Source of the DNA: Gammaproteobacteria bacterium
GTDB taxonomy: Bacteria > Pseudomonadota > Gammaproteobacteria > Steroidobacterales > Foliamicaceae
DNA: 64,000 nucleotides
Assembly (NCBI GenBank): GCA_026708965.1
Contig: JAPOTY010000037.1
Location: 25,949 to 89,948, forward strand
Direction: 5' to 3'
In this document: positions 24,727-32,927 of the stretch, piece after piece
How the letters are laid out: each line of letters opens with the position of its first letter
Position numbering within the stretch: the first letter of the stretch is position 1
Made by a program: the position numbers and the translations under genes
Notes under the pieces: model-generated
The model's input: only the letters and a program-made list of their open reading frames with translations
Told to the model about the DNA's origin: nothing
Databases searched by the model: none

Positions 24727-27700
24727 GTGGCCGAACATCCCGTCGAGCAGCTGGCCGGGCGGGACCCGTCGAACTCGGTGATCGCCCGGCTGATTGCCTG
24801 GTCGGCGGATAATCCGATCATTGTGCTCACGCTGGCCGCCGGGCTTGCGCTGGCGGGCTGGCTTTCACTCGGGAGGATGCCGCTCGATGCCATACCGGAC
24901 CTCACCGATACTCAAGTCATTATCCGCACCGAGTTTCCGGGGCAGTCTCCGCAGATCGTTGAGGATCTGGTGACCTACCCGCTGTCGTCCAGCCTGCTTG
25001 GATTGCCGAGCACCAAGGACGTGCGCGGCTCGTCGATGTTCGGGACCAGCTTTGTCTATGTGATCTTCGAGGACAACGTGGACCTGTACTGGGCGCGCTC
25101 GCGGGTCGTGGAGGCGCTCTCGCGCCTCAGCGCGCAATTGCCGGAAGGCGCAACGCCCCAGATCGGCCCGGATGCGACCGGCGCGGGCTGGATCTACCAG
25201 TACGCACTGGCGGATGAGACCGGGCGCACGGACCTCGCCCAGCTGCGTTCGTTGCAGGACTGGTTCCTGCGCTTCGAGCTGGCCGGTGTCGAGGGGGTGT
25301 CGGAAGTCGCGTCCGTGGGCGGTTTCGTACGCGAGTACCAAGTGCTCATCGATCCCAACAAGCTGCGCGCCTACGACGTGTCGATCCAGCGCATTTCCGA
25401 GGCAGTGGGCGCCGCGTCCAGCCAAGTGGGCGGGCGCGTTCTCGAACAGGGGGAAAGCGAGTTCGTGATCCGCTCGTCCGGTTACGTGGAGGACCGGCTC
25501 GATCTGGAGCAGGTCGTGGTGTACGCGGAGGACGGAACGCCTGTCACCCTCGCCGATGTGTCGCGGATTGTCGAAGGCCCGGCTTTGCGGCGCGGCATCG
25601 CGGATCTCAACGGCGCAGGCGAGACCGTGGCCGGCATCGTCGTGATGCGCGACGGCGAGAACGCTTTGGACGTGATCCGGCGCGTCAAGGCAAAGCTTGA
25701 GGATTTGCGGCGCGGGCTGCCCGAAGGCGTTCGCATCGTCACGGTCTACGACCGCGCGCCCCTCATCGAAGGGGCCGTTTCATACCTCAATCGCAAGCTG
25801 GTCGAAGAAGGGCTCGCGGTGGCGCTGGTGATCTTTATTTTCCTGTTGCATCTGCGTCCCGCCTTAGTGGTTCTGATCACGCTGCCTCTAGGGGTGCTCG
25901 GAGCATTCGCGGTCATGTCCGCGCAGGGGATAACCGCCAACATCATGTCGCTGGGCGGCATCGCCCTCGCCCTCGGCACGATGGTGGACGCCTCGATCGT
26001 GATGGTCGAGAACGCGAGCCGGAGGCTGTCGGAGTTAGGCGCGGAGGCCGATCGCGATACCCGCCGGCGCGCCGTTGTCCGGGCGGTTCGGGAAGTTGGC
26101 CCGGGCGTGTTTTTCTGCTTGCTCATCATCACCGTCTCGTTTCTCCCCGTGCTTGCGTTGACCGGCGAGAGCCACCGCCTGTTCGCCCCGCTGGCGTACA
26201 CCAAGACTTACGCAATGGGTTTCGCGGCCTTGTTGTCGGTCACGCTTGTGCCGGTACTGATCCTGCTGCTCCTCAAGGGGCGCTTGCGGTCGCGCAACCC
26301 GGCCACCGAATTCGCCGCGCGGCTCTATGCTCCCTGCCTGCGCGTTGCGTTGCGGTTCCATTGGGTCACGGTGATGGCGGCCGTGGCCTTGGTCGCAAGC
26401 GCGTTGATTCCGTTTTCCCGCCTGGGATCGGAATTCATGCCGCCCTTGTATGAAGGCGAGCTGCTATACATGCCGACGACGCTGCCGGGCGTGTCCTCCA
26501 CCAAGATCCGAGAAATCCTTGGCCAGACCAACCGGGTGATCGCGGCGGCGCCGGAGGTTGAGAGCGTTTTCGGCAAGGCCGGACGGGCGGACACCGCCAC
26601 CGATCCGGCGCCGCTCACGATGATCGAGACTTGGATCCGCCTGAAGCCGCGTTCGGAATGGCGCGGCGGAATGACCCCGGAGAAACTTATCGAAGATCTG
26701 AACAGCCGCCTTCAGATGCCGGGCCTGGTCAATTCCTGGGGTTATCCGATCAATATCCGCATGGACATGGTCTCGACCGGCGTGCGCACGCCGGTGGGCG
26801 TGAAGATCACCGGCGACGATCTAGGCGAACTCGAGCGCCTCGCCCGCGAGGTGGAGGCGGTTGTGGGCACGGTGCCCGGGACGCGCGCGGCGCTTGCCGA
26901 CCGGGTCCTAGGGGGCAACTACCTCGAAATCCTGCCGGACCGCTCCGAGCTCGCGCGGCGCAATATCGACATGGGCGTGTTCCAGTCGGTGATCCAGACC
27001 GCTCTCGGAGGCATGAAGCTGGCCGAGAGCGTCCAAGGGCGCGAGCGCTACGACATCATGCTGCGCTACGACTGGCCATTCCGCGAGACCAGCGCCGACC
27101 TTGAGAATATCCTGGTCCCGACGCCCGCCGGGGCGCACATCCCTCTCGGCGAACTGGCCCGCCTGTCCTTCACCGAAGGGCCTCCGATGATCCGCTCGGA
27201 GAACGCGCGGCTGACCGGTTGGGTGTTCGTGGATATTGAGGGGCGCGACCTAGGCGGCTACGTGTCGGAGGCTCGCAGCCTTGTGGACCGCAGCGTGAAC
27301 CTGCCTCCCGGCTACGCCATCGAGTGGTCGGGCCAGTACGAGCAGATCCAAGCGGCGGACGAAAGGCTCAATATCGCGGTGCCTTCGGTCGTCGGGCTGA
27401 TATTCCTGCTGCTCATGCTGCACTTCGGCCGCTTCGACCGCACCGCCATGATCATGCTGTCGCTGCCGTTCGGCCTGATCGGCGGGTTCTGGGCGGTATG
27501 GCTGGCCGGTTACAACCTGTCCGTGGCCGTGGCCGTGGGCTTCATTGCGCTTGGCGGGGTCGCGGCGGAGACTGCGGTTGTGATGGTCATGTACATCGAT
27601 AATCATGTGCGCGAGGACAAGCCTGCCAACCGGGAGGCGCTCGCGCTGTCGATCAGCGCCGGCTCGGCGCTGCGTCTTCGCCCGATCCTCATGACGGTGA

Positions 27701-27888
27701 TCACCGTGCTGGCGGGCCTGGCGCCGATCTTTCTGAGCGACGGGCTTGGCGCGGACGTGATGCGCCGTATCGCCCTGCCCATGCTGGGCGGAATGGTCTC
27801 GACGCTGGCGCTGACGCTGCTGGTGATCCCGGCGGTGTATTTCGCTTGGGTTGGGCGCAGGCTATCGCCCGCCGCGCTCGACGAGTGA
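24727..27888 (+). CDS. cusA: Copper/silver RND efflux pump (CusA type)
   Basis: A 1053-residue proton-driven inner-membrane pump that expels monovalent copper or silver. The N-terminal helix is followed by GRMPLDAIPDLTDTQVIIRTEFPGQ (residues ~56-80) and the transmembrane proton-relay motif GIALALGTMVDASIVMVENA. Three methionines stand where CusA binds Cu(I)/Ag(I): M582 in YMPTTLPGVS, M632 in APLTMIET and M681 in RMDMVSTG. Their spacing (50 and 49 residues) equals that of E. coli CusA M573/M623/M672. That separates it from zinc/cobalt CzcA. The start codon is GTG at 24727, two bases after the adaptor stop. Confidence 0.93.
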   Translation: MAEHPVEQLAGRDPSNSVIARLIAWSADNPIIVLTLAAGLALAGWLSLGRMPLDAIPDLTDTQVIIRTEFPGQSPQIVEDLVTYPLSSSLLGLPSTKDVRGSSMFGTSFVYVIFEDNVDLYWARSRVVEALSRLSAQLPEGATPQIGPDATGAGWIYQYALADETGRTDLAQLRSLQDWFLRFELAGVEGVSEVASVGGFVREYQVLIDPNKLRAYDVSIQRISEAVGAASSQVGGRVLEQGESEFVIRSSGYVEDRLDLEQVVVYAEDGTPVTLADVSRIVEGPALRRGIADLNGAGETVAGIVVMRDGENALDVIRRVKAKLEDLRRGLPEGVRIVTVYDRAPLIEGAVSYLNRKLVEEGLAVALVIFIFLLHLRPALVVLITLPLGVLGAFAVMSAQGITANIMSLGGIALALGTMVDASIVMVENASRRLSELGAEADRDTRRRAVVRAVREVGPGVFFCLLIITVSFLPVLALTGESHRLFAPLAYTKTYAMGFAALLSVTLVPVLILLLLKGRLRSRNPATEFAARLYAPCLRVALRFHWVTVMAAVALVASALIPFSRLGSEFMPPLYEGELLYMPTTLPGVSSTKIREILGQTNRVIAAAPEVESVFGKAGRADTATDPAPLTMIETWIRLKPRSEWRGGMTPEKLIEDLNSRLQMPGLVNSWGYPINIRMDMVSTGVRTPVGVKITGDDLGELERLAREVEAVVGTVPGTRAALADRVLGGNYLEILPDRSELARRNIDMGVFQSVIQTALGGMKLAESVQGRERYDIMLRYDWPFRETSADLENILVPTPAGAHIPLGELARLSFTEGPPMIRSENARLTGWVFVDIEGRDLGGYVSEARSLVDRSVNLPPGYAIEWSGQYEQIQAADERLNIAVPSVVGLIFLLLMLHFGRFDRTAMIMLSLPFGLIGGFWAVWLAGYNLSVAVAVGFIALGGVAAETAVVMVMYIDNHVREDKPANREALALSISAGSALRLRPILMTVITVLAGLAPIFLSDGLGADVMRRIALPMLGGMVSTLALTLLVIPAVYFAWVGRRLSPAALDE

Positions 27889-27937
27889 CTGCCAAGTGAA
27901 TTCCTCGGCCCAGGGCGCTCCGGCCACGCGCCGCGCT

Positions 27938-27943
27938 TATACT
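27938..27943 (+). promoter_or_regulatory. -10-like box before the exported VOC gene
   Basis: TATACT matches the -10 consensus at 5 of 6 positions and lies 29 nt before the ATG at 27973, leaving room for a leader with GGGAG. No good -35 element is seen. Confidence 0.35.
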
Positions 27944-27972
27944 GTGCATGAACCGAAACAGGGAGCATATCG

Positions 27973-28506
27973 ATGCGCAAACTTCTTCTAGCGCTTGCCG
28001 GCGTTTTAGTGTTCGTCGGCGCCCGGGCGGACAGCCATGAGAGCGAGGCGGGCTACGCCACCTTCATCCGCACCGCAGTGATGGCCCGCCTGTCCGATCT
28101 TGAGCCGTCCGTCACCTTCTGGAGGGACGTGATGGGCTTCGACTACGCCGGCGATCCGGAGCCGCGCACCGGCTATTCCCATCCGCTCGGCTGGAACGAG
28201 GATTCCACCACTTACTTCACTATTTTCACATCCAAGGAGGGGGCCATGTTCGCGCTGCTGATGGTGGAGGACACCCCGGATTTCCCCACGCTTGAAATGC
28301 CCGAAACGGGAACGGCCTACGGCAGCGTCGTGCTGGTGCATATGGGCAAGAATATCTCCGATGTTTACGATCGCGCCGTGGAGCATGGCGTGGATATCAT
28401 CAAGCCTTACGGGCCGTCGCGCACGGGCCGCGCCATGACCATTCTGCTGCGCGCCCCCACCGGCCACATGGTCGAGGTTTATGAAATGGTCGAGCAGGAG
28501 CAATAG
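27973..28506 (+). CDS. Exported VOC (glyoxalase/dioxygenase-fold) protein
   Basis: A 177-residue protein with a clear signal peptide (KLLLALAGVLVFVGARADS) followed by a VOC superfamily domain: TAVMARLSDLEPSVTFWRDVMGFDY at the start and GRAMTILLRAPTGHMVEVYEMVEQ at the end, where H and E are at the usual metal-ligand positions. VOC proteins include glyoxalase I, dioxygenases and resistance proteins, most of them cytoplasmic, so secretion is unusual. It follows cusA by 84 nt but has its own -10-like box. The reaction is unknown. Confidence 0.82.
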   Translation: MRKLLLALAGVLVFVGARADSHESEAGYATFIRTAVMARLSDLEPSVTFWRDVMGFDYAGDPEPRTGYSHPLGWNEDSTTYFTIFTSKEGAMFALLMVEDTPDFPTLEMPETGTAYGSVVLVHMGKNISDVYDRAVEHGVDIIKPYGPSRTGRAMTILLRAPTGHMVEVYEMVEQEQ

Positions 28507-28550
28507 CGCCCATCGCCGCTATCCGGCAACGCCAGCGAGGCATGCGCGGT

Positions 28551-28661
28551 TGGCGCCACCGTGAATTTCGTGCGGTAAATCTCCTGCCTGCGGAACAGGT
28601 CGCAAACGGCATCGATCGCTTGCCGCTGGAAGTCGATGTCAGGCTCGAAGCGCAGCTTCAT
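28551..28661 (-). pseudogene. Truncated 5' remnant of a type III restriction enzyme Res gene
   Basis: The minus strand from ATG 28661 reads MKLRFEPDIDFQRQAIDAVC, continuing DLFRRQEIYRTKFTV, which closely matches the N-terminus of type III restriction (Res) subunits. The similarity stops after ~37 residues and the frame continues as unrelated sequence into the VOC gene region. The helicase and nuclease domains (about 900 residues) are missing. It starts 10 nt after the vapC stop on the same strand. This looks like the edge of a lost type III system, cut by an insertion or deletion that joined it to the VOC gene. Confidence 0.6.
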
Positions 28662-28671
28662 CGGCGCTGCG

Positions 28672-29058
28672 CTAGCGATCAATCAGCAGCTTCGTGCATC
28701 GTGCCATGGCATCGAAGTCGGAATCCTTGTGGAGCACGGGCGCGCCGGCGCGAATTGCGACCGCCGCGATAAGGCAGTCAATGAGCCGACGAATGGTTTC
28801 GCCTTGCCGTCGGCAGCGGCGGTACAGTCCTGCGGCCTCTTCGTAGTCGGCGGGTCGAGTGGGCAGCGCAACAGCGGTGGCCAGCATGCGTCGAAGTTGC
28901 TGCAAATGCCCTGAATCGCGGGCGCCCGCCAGAACTTCCATGCGCACTGGATCGCAGATGGCGATTTCACTGCCGATCAGGGTGTCAACCCGGTTGCAAA
29001 CCGAAGACCCGGTGTCGCGCAGGAATTCAATCCAAGCGGAGGTGTCGATCAGGATCAA
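28672..29058 (-). CDS. vapC: VapC-type PIN-domain toxin (ribonuclease)
   Basis: A 128-residue PIN domain with the acidic site complete: D5 in ILIDTSAWIEFLRD, E41 in PVRMEVLAGA, D94 in LIDCLIAAVA and D112/D114 in HKDSDFDAMA. Such toxins are Mg-dependent RNases that cut tRNA or rRNA and are neutralised by the adjacent antitoxin. It overlaps the antitoxin gene by 4 nt, the usual arrangement. All catalytic residues are present, so it is likely active. Confidence 0.92.
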   Translation of the reverse strand: MILIDTSAWIEFLRDTGSSVCNRVDTLIGSEIAICDPVRMEVLAGARDSGHLQQLRRMLATAVALPTRPADYEEAAGLYRRCRRQGETIRRLIDCLIAAVAIRAGAPVLHKDSDFDAMARCTKLLIDR

Positions 29059-29258
29059 GGCGAGCGTGTTGCGCGCATGGCCTCAAGACTGCCATCCCAG
29101 CCGCTCCCGCGCAAAGACCGAGCTTCCTTCTTGGTCATGGGCTCGGCGGCCAGCGTCCGCAGCGCTAGATTCACCGCCTGTTTCTTGGTCGCAAGCTGGA
29201 ACCGGCGCATCACTTCCGCGCAGGCCGCATCGTCAATATCAACGTTCGTGCGTGACAT
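29055..29258 (-). CDS. vapB: VapB-type antitoxin
   Basis: A 67-residue antitoxin with an N-terminal ribbon-helix-helix-like start (SRTNVDIDDAACAEVMRRFQ; LATKKQAVNLALRTLAAE) and a C-terminal tail likely to wrap VapC. The frame is open to 29273, but the methionine at 29258 gives MSRTNVDID, the form typical of the VapB/Arc-like group. It would bind its own promoter just upstream (29259-29330) as a complex with VapC. Confidence 0.88.
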   Translation of the reverse strand: MSRTNVDIDDAACAEVMRRFQLATKKQAVNLALRTLAAEPMTKKEARSLRGSGWDGSLEAMRATRSP

Positions 29259-29330
29259 ACACCGACTATACACCTTTGCGGATATGTTTTTCTTTCCGCC
29301 CTGATGGCTCGATTTGGGCGAGTCAAGGGG

Positions 29331-29546
29331 TCAAGCGAACATCAGGCGTTCGCCCTTGGGCTCTGGGATCGGATCGCCAAATTCCCGCGCCGTATCAATC
29401 CACAGTTGCATCGCGTCGTTGATATTTTTGAGCGCAGCCTCTTGGCTGCCGCCATGCGCCATGCATCCAGGCAACTGAGGCACTTCCGCAATGAATGCCT
29501 GATCTTCATTGCTCCAACAGAGAATGATTTCGTATTTGTGCATCAA
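29331..29546 (-). CDS. Orphan HicB-like antitoxin
   Basis: A 71-residue HicB/partial RNase H-fold protein: KYEIILCWSNEDQAFIAEVPQLPGCMAHGGSQEAALKNINDAMQLWID. The block EVPQLPGCMAHGGSQEEA-like is the family hallmark. No HicA toxin (a ~60-residue dsRBD-like protein) is found on either side: 29547-29630 upstream and 29259-29330 downstream hold no such frame. It may be a solitary regulator or a remnant. It lies in a small island of toxin-antitoxin and defence fragments. Confidence 0.82.
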   Translation of the reverse strand: MMHKYEIILCWSNEDQAFIAEVPQLPGCMAHGGSQEAALKNINDAMQLWIDTAREFGDPIPEPKGERLMFA

Positions 29547-29630
29547 CCGTCCCCTTTAGCTCAGGCATACTCGTATACCGGCATTTCAATGGTATGCGCT
29601 GGCGGAGCGGTCGGGATCCGGGACAGCGGG

Positions 29631-30272
29631 CTAGCGCGGGGCGGTGAGCCATAGGTCGCCTAGGTTGAAGGCGACGGCATCGAAGGGAGGCAGCGACACG
29701 GAGGCGTTGCCGGCTAGCTTGCGGAGCAGGGCGTAGCGCTTGCCGCGCAGGGCGTAAGCGGCCAGCCAGCGCTCGCGCGGCTCCGCAAACCAGAGATGCG
29801 GCACCCCTTCGCGGGCGTAGATAGCCTGCTTCACGCCCTCGTCCAGCGCCCGGGTTGATGCCGAGAGCACTTCGCAAATCCAATCCGGCGGTTGCGAGAA
29901 ATAGGGCACATCAGGATATTCCGACATCCGTTCGCGCCGCCATCCGGCCAAGTCGGGCACCACGATATCGTCGCCCAAATGCAGCTCCGGCTCGTCAATG
30001 ATCCACCAGCCGCCGGGGCCGCCCCGACCGTATTGGAAAGGATTGCCGAGGGTGGCTCCCAGCCCCGAAGCGGCGCCGGCATGAGGCGAGGCGGGCCGGG
30101 GGGAAGTGTAGAGGGCGCCGCCTAGAACTTCCGCCACCCTATTGGGCGGCGCATCAAGGACATCCTGGTAAGTGGCGGGCCGCTTCGCCGCCGCGGGTTC
30201 CGTTAAGTCATCCGGGCATGGCAGCGCATCGGGGCGGTCGCTTGAATCGCTGGCCATGGGAATTTGCTCCAT
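29631..30272 (-). CDS. Uma2-family (DUF820) PD-(D/E)xK nuclease-like protein
   Basis: A 213-residue protein of the Uma2/DUF820 family, predicted restriction-endonuclease-fold enzymes of unknown role that are common in cyanobacteria and other mobile-gene-rich genomes. Visible signatures are ATYQDVLDAPPNRVAEVLGG, WWIIDEPELHLGDDIVVPDLAGWRRERM and PDWICEVLSASTRALD, which carry the VPDLAG and EVLSxST motifs with the acidic residues of the predicted site. The true start may be 30257 (second methionine). It is the last gene of the accessory island. Confidence 0.85.
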   Translation of the reverse strand: MEQIPMASDSSDRPDALPCPDDLTEPAAAKRPATYQDVLDAPPNRVAEVLGGALYTSPRPASPHAGAASGLGATLGNPFQYGRGGPGGWWIIDEPELHLGDDIVVPDLAGWRRERMSEYPDVPYFSQPPDWICEVLSASTRALDEGVKQAIYAREGVPHLWFAEPRERWLAAYALRGKRYALLRKLAGNASVSLPPFDAVAFNLGDLWLTAPR

Positions 30273-30414
30273 GCAAGGGCTGGCTGCTCTCCCCCCGCAT
30301 CATAGCACGCCGCGCGGCGCCAGCGGTTCACGCGCTTTGCGGAGCATAAGGCGCAACATGGGTGTAAAGTGCTACAGCGTGAGAGGAGAGCCCGCCGACG
30401 GAGGTCAGCCATTT

Positions 30415-31791
30415 ATGAACAGTCCCGACAAAGCGCCGTATCCGCGTCCGGCAAGAGCCTGGTACATGGTGGTGCTGCTTACCCTGGCCTACTTCATTTC
30501 CTATATCGACCGCACCGTGGTGGGCCTGCTGGTGGAGCCGATCAAGGCCGATCTGGGCTTAAGCGATGGCCAGATGGGGCTGCTGCTGGGGCTGGCTTTC
30601 GGCATTTTCTACGCCACCATGGGCCTGCCGCTGGGCTGGCTGGCGGACCGCACGCAGCGCGTGAAATTGGTGAGCTGCGCTATTGCCTTGTGGTCGGGCG
30701 CCACCGCGCTGTGCGGAATGGCGAGCAACTATTTGCAGTTATTCCTGCTGCGCATGAGCGTGGGCGTGGGCGAGGCGGCCTTGAGCCCTTGCGCCATGTC
30801 GATGATCGCCGACAGCTTCCCCAAGGAGAGGCGCGGCAAGGCCATAGCCGTGTACTCCACGGCGCTGTCCCTAGGCACCGCCTTTGCCTATTTCGGGATC
30901 GGCGCCCTGCTGGCCGCGCTGCGCGGCGTGGAGGTGCTGAACTGGCCGCTGGTGGGCGCCATCAGGCCCTGGCAGGCGGTGTTCATTATCGTGGGGCTGC
31001 CCGGCCTGCTGCTGGCCTTGGCGATGCTGACGGTGCGCGAGCCCGTGCGCCGCGATGTCAAGCAGGGCGTTTCCACCGCGCCTTGGCACATGCTCCGGCA
31101 TTTGCTTTCGCGCTGGAGCACGTTCCTTACGTTCGTGCTGCCGTTCTGCCTGATGACCACGGTGGCGTACACGCATTTATGGATGGCGCCGGTGTTTTCC
31201 CGGACTTGGGGCATGGACACGCCGGAATTCGCCCAGATCAAGGCCGTGGTCACGCTGGTATGCGCGCCGGGAACCGTTTTCGCCGCCGGGGCGCTATCGG
31301 ATTACCTAGTCAGGAAAGGGCATGATATCGCCCCGCTGCTGATCGCGGTGGCCGGCGCGTTCGTTTTCGTGCCCACCGGGGTTTTGATCGCCCTGATGCC
31401 GGGCACCACCTCGGCCTTCATCGTGATGGGCATCAGCCTGATGGGCATCGCCACCACCACCGCCACCGGCCTCACCGCCTTGCTGATGATTACGCCTGCC
31501 CAGTTCCGCGGCCAGATCGCCGCCGTCTATTACATGGCCATCAGCATTACCGGCTTGGTGCTGGGGCCGTCCACCGTCGGCTGGCTGTCCGACTGGTTCA
31601 ATGGCGGCACCGGCTTCGCGGCGCTCGATGCGTTTTTGGAATCGCTGCTCCCGGGCGTGACGGGCGCTAAGAGCCTGGCGCTGGCGTTTGCCGCCGTGCC
31701 GCTGATTTACGGCGCTATCGTGCTATCGCTGGCGCCCGCCACGCTGCGCTGTTTCCGTCGCGAGCTGAAACGCATCCAGCAGCAGGCCTGA
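30415..31791 (+). CDS. MFS transporter (spinster-like)
   Basis: A 458-residue carrier with 12 hydrophobic segments. TLAYFISYIDRTVVGLLVEPIKADLGLSD, GLPLGWLADRTQRVKLV and GVGEAALSPCAMSMIADSFP follow the spinster-type pattern common in marine and sphingomonad-like proteobacteria. A GGAGGT ribosome site stands about 10 nt before the ATG at 30415; the frame extends upstream to 30172 but antisense to the Uma2 gene and without family sequence. Substrate is unknown. It converges with mnmA. Confidence 0.88.
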   Translation: MNSPDKAPYPRPARAWYMVVLLTLAYFISYIDRTVVGLLVEPIKADLGLSDGQMGLLLGLAFGIFYATMGLPLGWLADRTQRVKLVSCAIALWSGATALCGMASNYLQLFLLRMSVGVGEAALSPCAMSMIADSFPKERRGKAIAVYSTALSLGTAFAYFGIGALLAALRGVEVLNWPLVGAIRPWQAVFIIVGLPGLLLALAMLTVREPVRRDVKQGVSTAPWHMLRHLLSRWSTFLTFVLPFCLMTTVAYTHLWMAPVFSRTWGMDTPEFAQIKAVVTLVCAPGTVFAAGALSDYLVRKGHDIAPLLIAVAGAFVFVPTGVLIALMPGTTSAFIVMGISLMGIATTTATGLTALLMITPAQFRGQIAAVYYMAISITGLVLGPSTVGWLSDWFNGGTGFAALDAFLESLLPGVTGAKSLALAFAAVPLIYGAIVLSLAPATLRCFRRELKRIQQQA

Positions 31792-31801
31792 AAGCAGCTA
31801 A

Positions 31802-31816
31802 GCAGCGGCGCGCTGC
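31802..31816. terminator. Short hairpin between convergent MFS and mnmA genes
   Basis: GCAGCG and CGCTGC form a 6-bp stem around a GCG loop in the 41-nt gap between two convergent stop codons. There is no T run on either side, so the terminator role is only a guess. Confidence 0.3.
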
Positions 31817-31832
31817 CGCCCGGCTTGGCCGG

Positions 31833-32918
31833 TTAGGCTTCGGCGCGTTCGATCACGCCGCCGCCCAGGCATTCCTGGCCGTTGTAGAACACTAGGTACT
31901 GCCCCGGCGTGACGGCCCATTGCGGGGTATCGAACCGCACCAGGCATCGGTCGGGCGCCAGCAAGCGGGCGCGGCAATCGGCATCGTTCTGGCGGTAGCG
32001 CGTCTTGGCGCTCAGCCGCGCGCCCTTGGCGAAAGCGGCCGGCGCGCCGTTGATCCAGCGCAGGCCGCGCACCTCGACCCGGCGGCTATAGAGCAAGGGA
32101 TGGTCGTGCCCCTGCGCCACCACCAGCGCATTGGCGTTCAGGTCCTTCCGCACCACATGCCACGGCTCCGGCCCGCCGCGCTTTATCCCTCCCAGCCGCA
32201 ACCCCCGCCTCTGGCCGATCGTGTAGGCGGCTAGGCCGGCATGCTCCCCCGCATGATCGCCCGCAATGGTCACGATCGGCCCGGGTCGCGCCGGGATGTA
32301 TCGGGCAATGAACTGCGGAAAGGCCCGCTCGCCCACGAAACAGATGCCGGTGCTGTCCGGCCTCTCGTAGTTCGGCAGCCCCCGCCGCCGGGCCATCGCG
32401 CGCACTTGCTTCTTGTCCAATTCGCCCACCGGGAACAGGCAATGCTCGAAAGCCTCGCCCCGCACCGCATGCAGGAAATAGCTTTGATCCTTTTTCGGGT
32501 CCTTGCCCCGCAGAAGCCGGATGCTCCCGCCAGTGCGTTCCAGCCGAGCGTGATGTCCTGTGGCGAGGCGTTCCGCGCCCAGCCGCCCGGCCATGCGCAG
32601 GCAGGCCCCGAACTTGATGCGGCGGTTGCAGCCCACATCGGGGTTGGGCGTGCGCCCCGCCCGGCATTCGCTGAGCATGGACTCGAACACCTCCCGCCGG
32701 TACTCCTCGGCGAAGTTCAGGCGATGAAGAACAAGGCCGAGTTCGTTCGCGACCTCCTCGGCCGCCCGCAGGTCATCCGCGGCAGGGCAGCTTCCGTCCG
32801 GCTCCTCCCAGTTGGTCATGTGCAAGGCCTCCACCCGATGGCCCGCATCAAGGAGGCGCAAGGCCGCCACTGCGGAATCCACCCCGCCGGAAAGCGCCAC
32901 CATCACCATGCCGGCCAT
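31833..32918 (-). CDS. mnmA: tRNA 2-thiouridine(34) synthase MnmA
   Basis: A 361-residue PP-loop enzyme that thiolates U34 of tRNA-Lys, -Glu and -Gln. The ATP loop SGGVDS is at residues 10-15, and the two catalytic cysteines are C97 (NPDVGCNRRIKFG) and C193 (DSTGICFVGER), both present. C-terminal signatures GQRRGL and QWAVTPGQYLVFY are intact. It lies 9 nt downstream of purB on the same strand; mnmA and purB are also linked in enterobacteria (with hflD between). One likely substrate, tRNA-Lys(TTT), is encoded at 62511. Confidence 0.95.
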   Translation of the reverse strand: MAGMVMVALSGGVDSAVAALRLLDAGHRVEALHMTNWEEPDGSCPAADDLRAAEEVANELGLVLHRLNFAEEYRREVFESMLSECRAGRTPNPDVGCNRRIKFGACLRMAGRLGAERLATGHHARLERTGGSIRLLRGKDPKKDQSYFLHAVRGEAFEHCLFPVGELDKKQVRAMARRRGLPNYERPDSTGICFVGERAFPQFIARYIPARPGPIVTIAGDHAGEHAGLAAYTIGQRRGLRLGGIKRGGPEPWHVVRKDLNANALVVAQGHDHPLLYSRRVEVRGLRWINGAPAAFAKGARLSAKTRYRQNDADCRARLLAPDRCLVRFDTPQWAVTPGQYLVFYNGQECLGGGVIERAEA

Positions 32919-32927
32919 GCCAGACGC

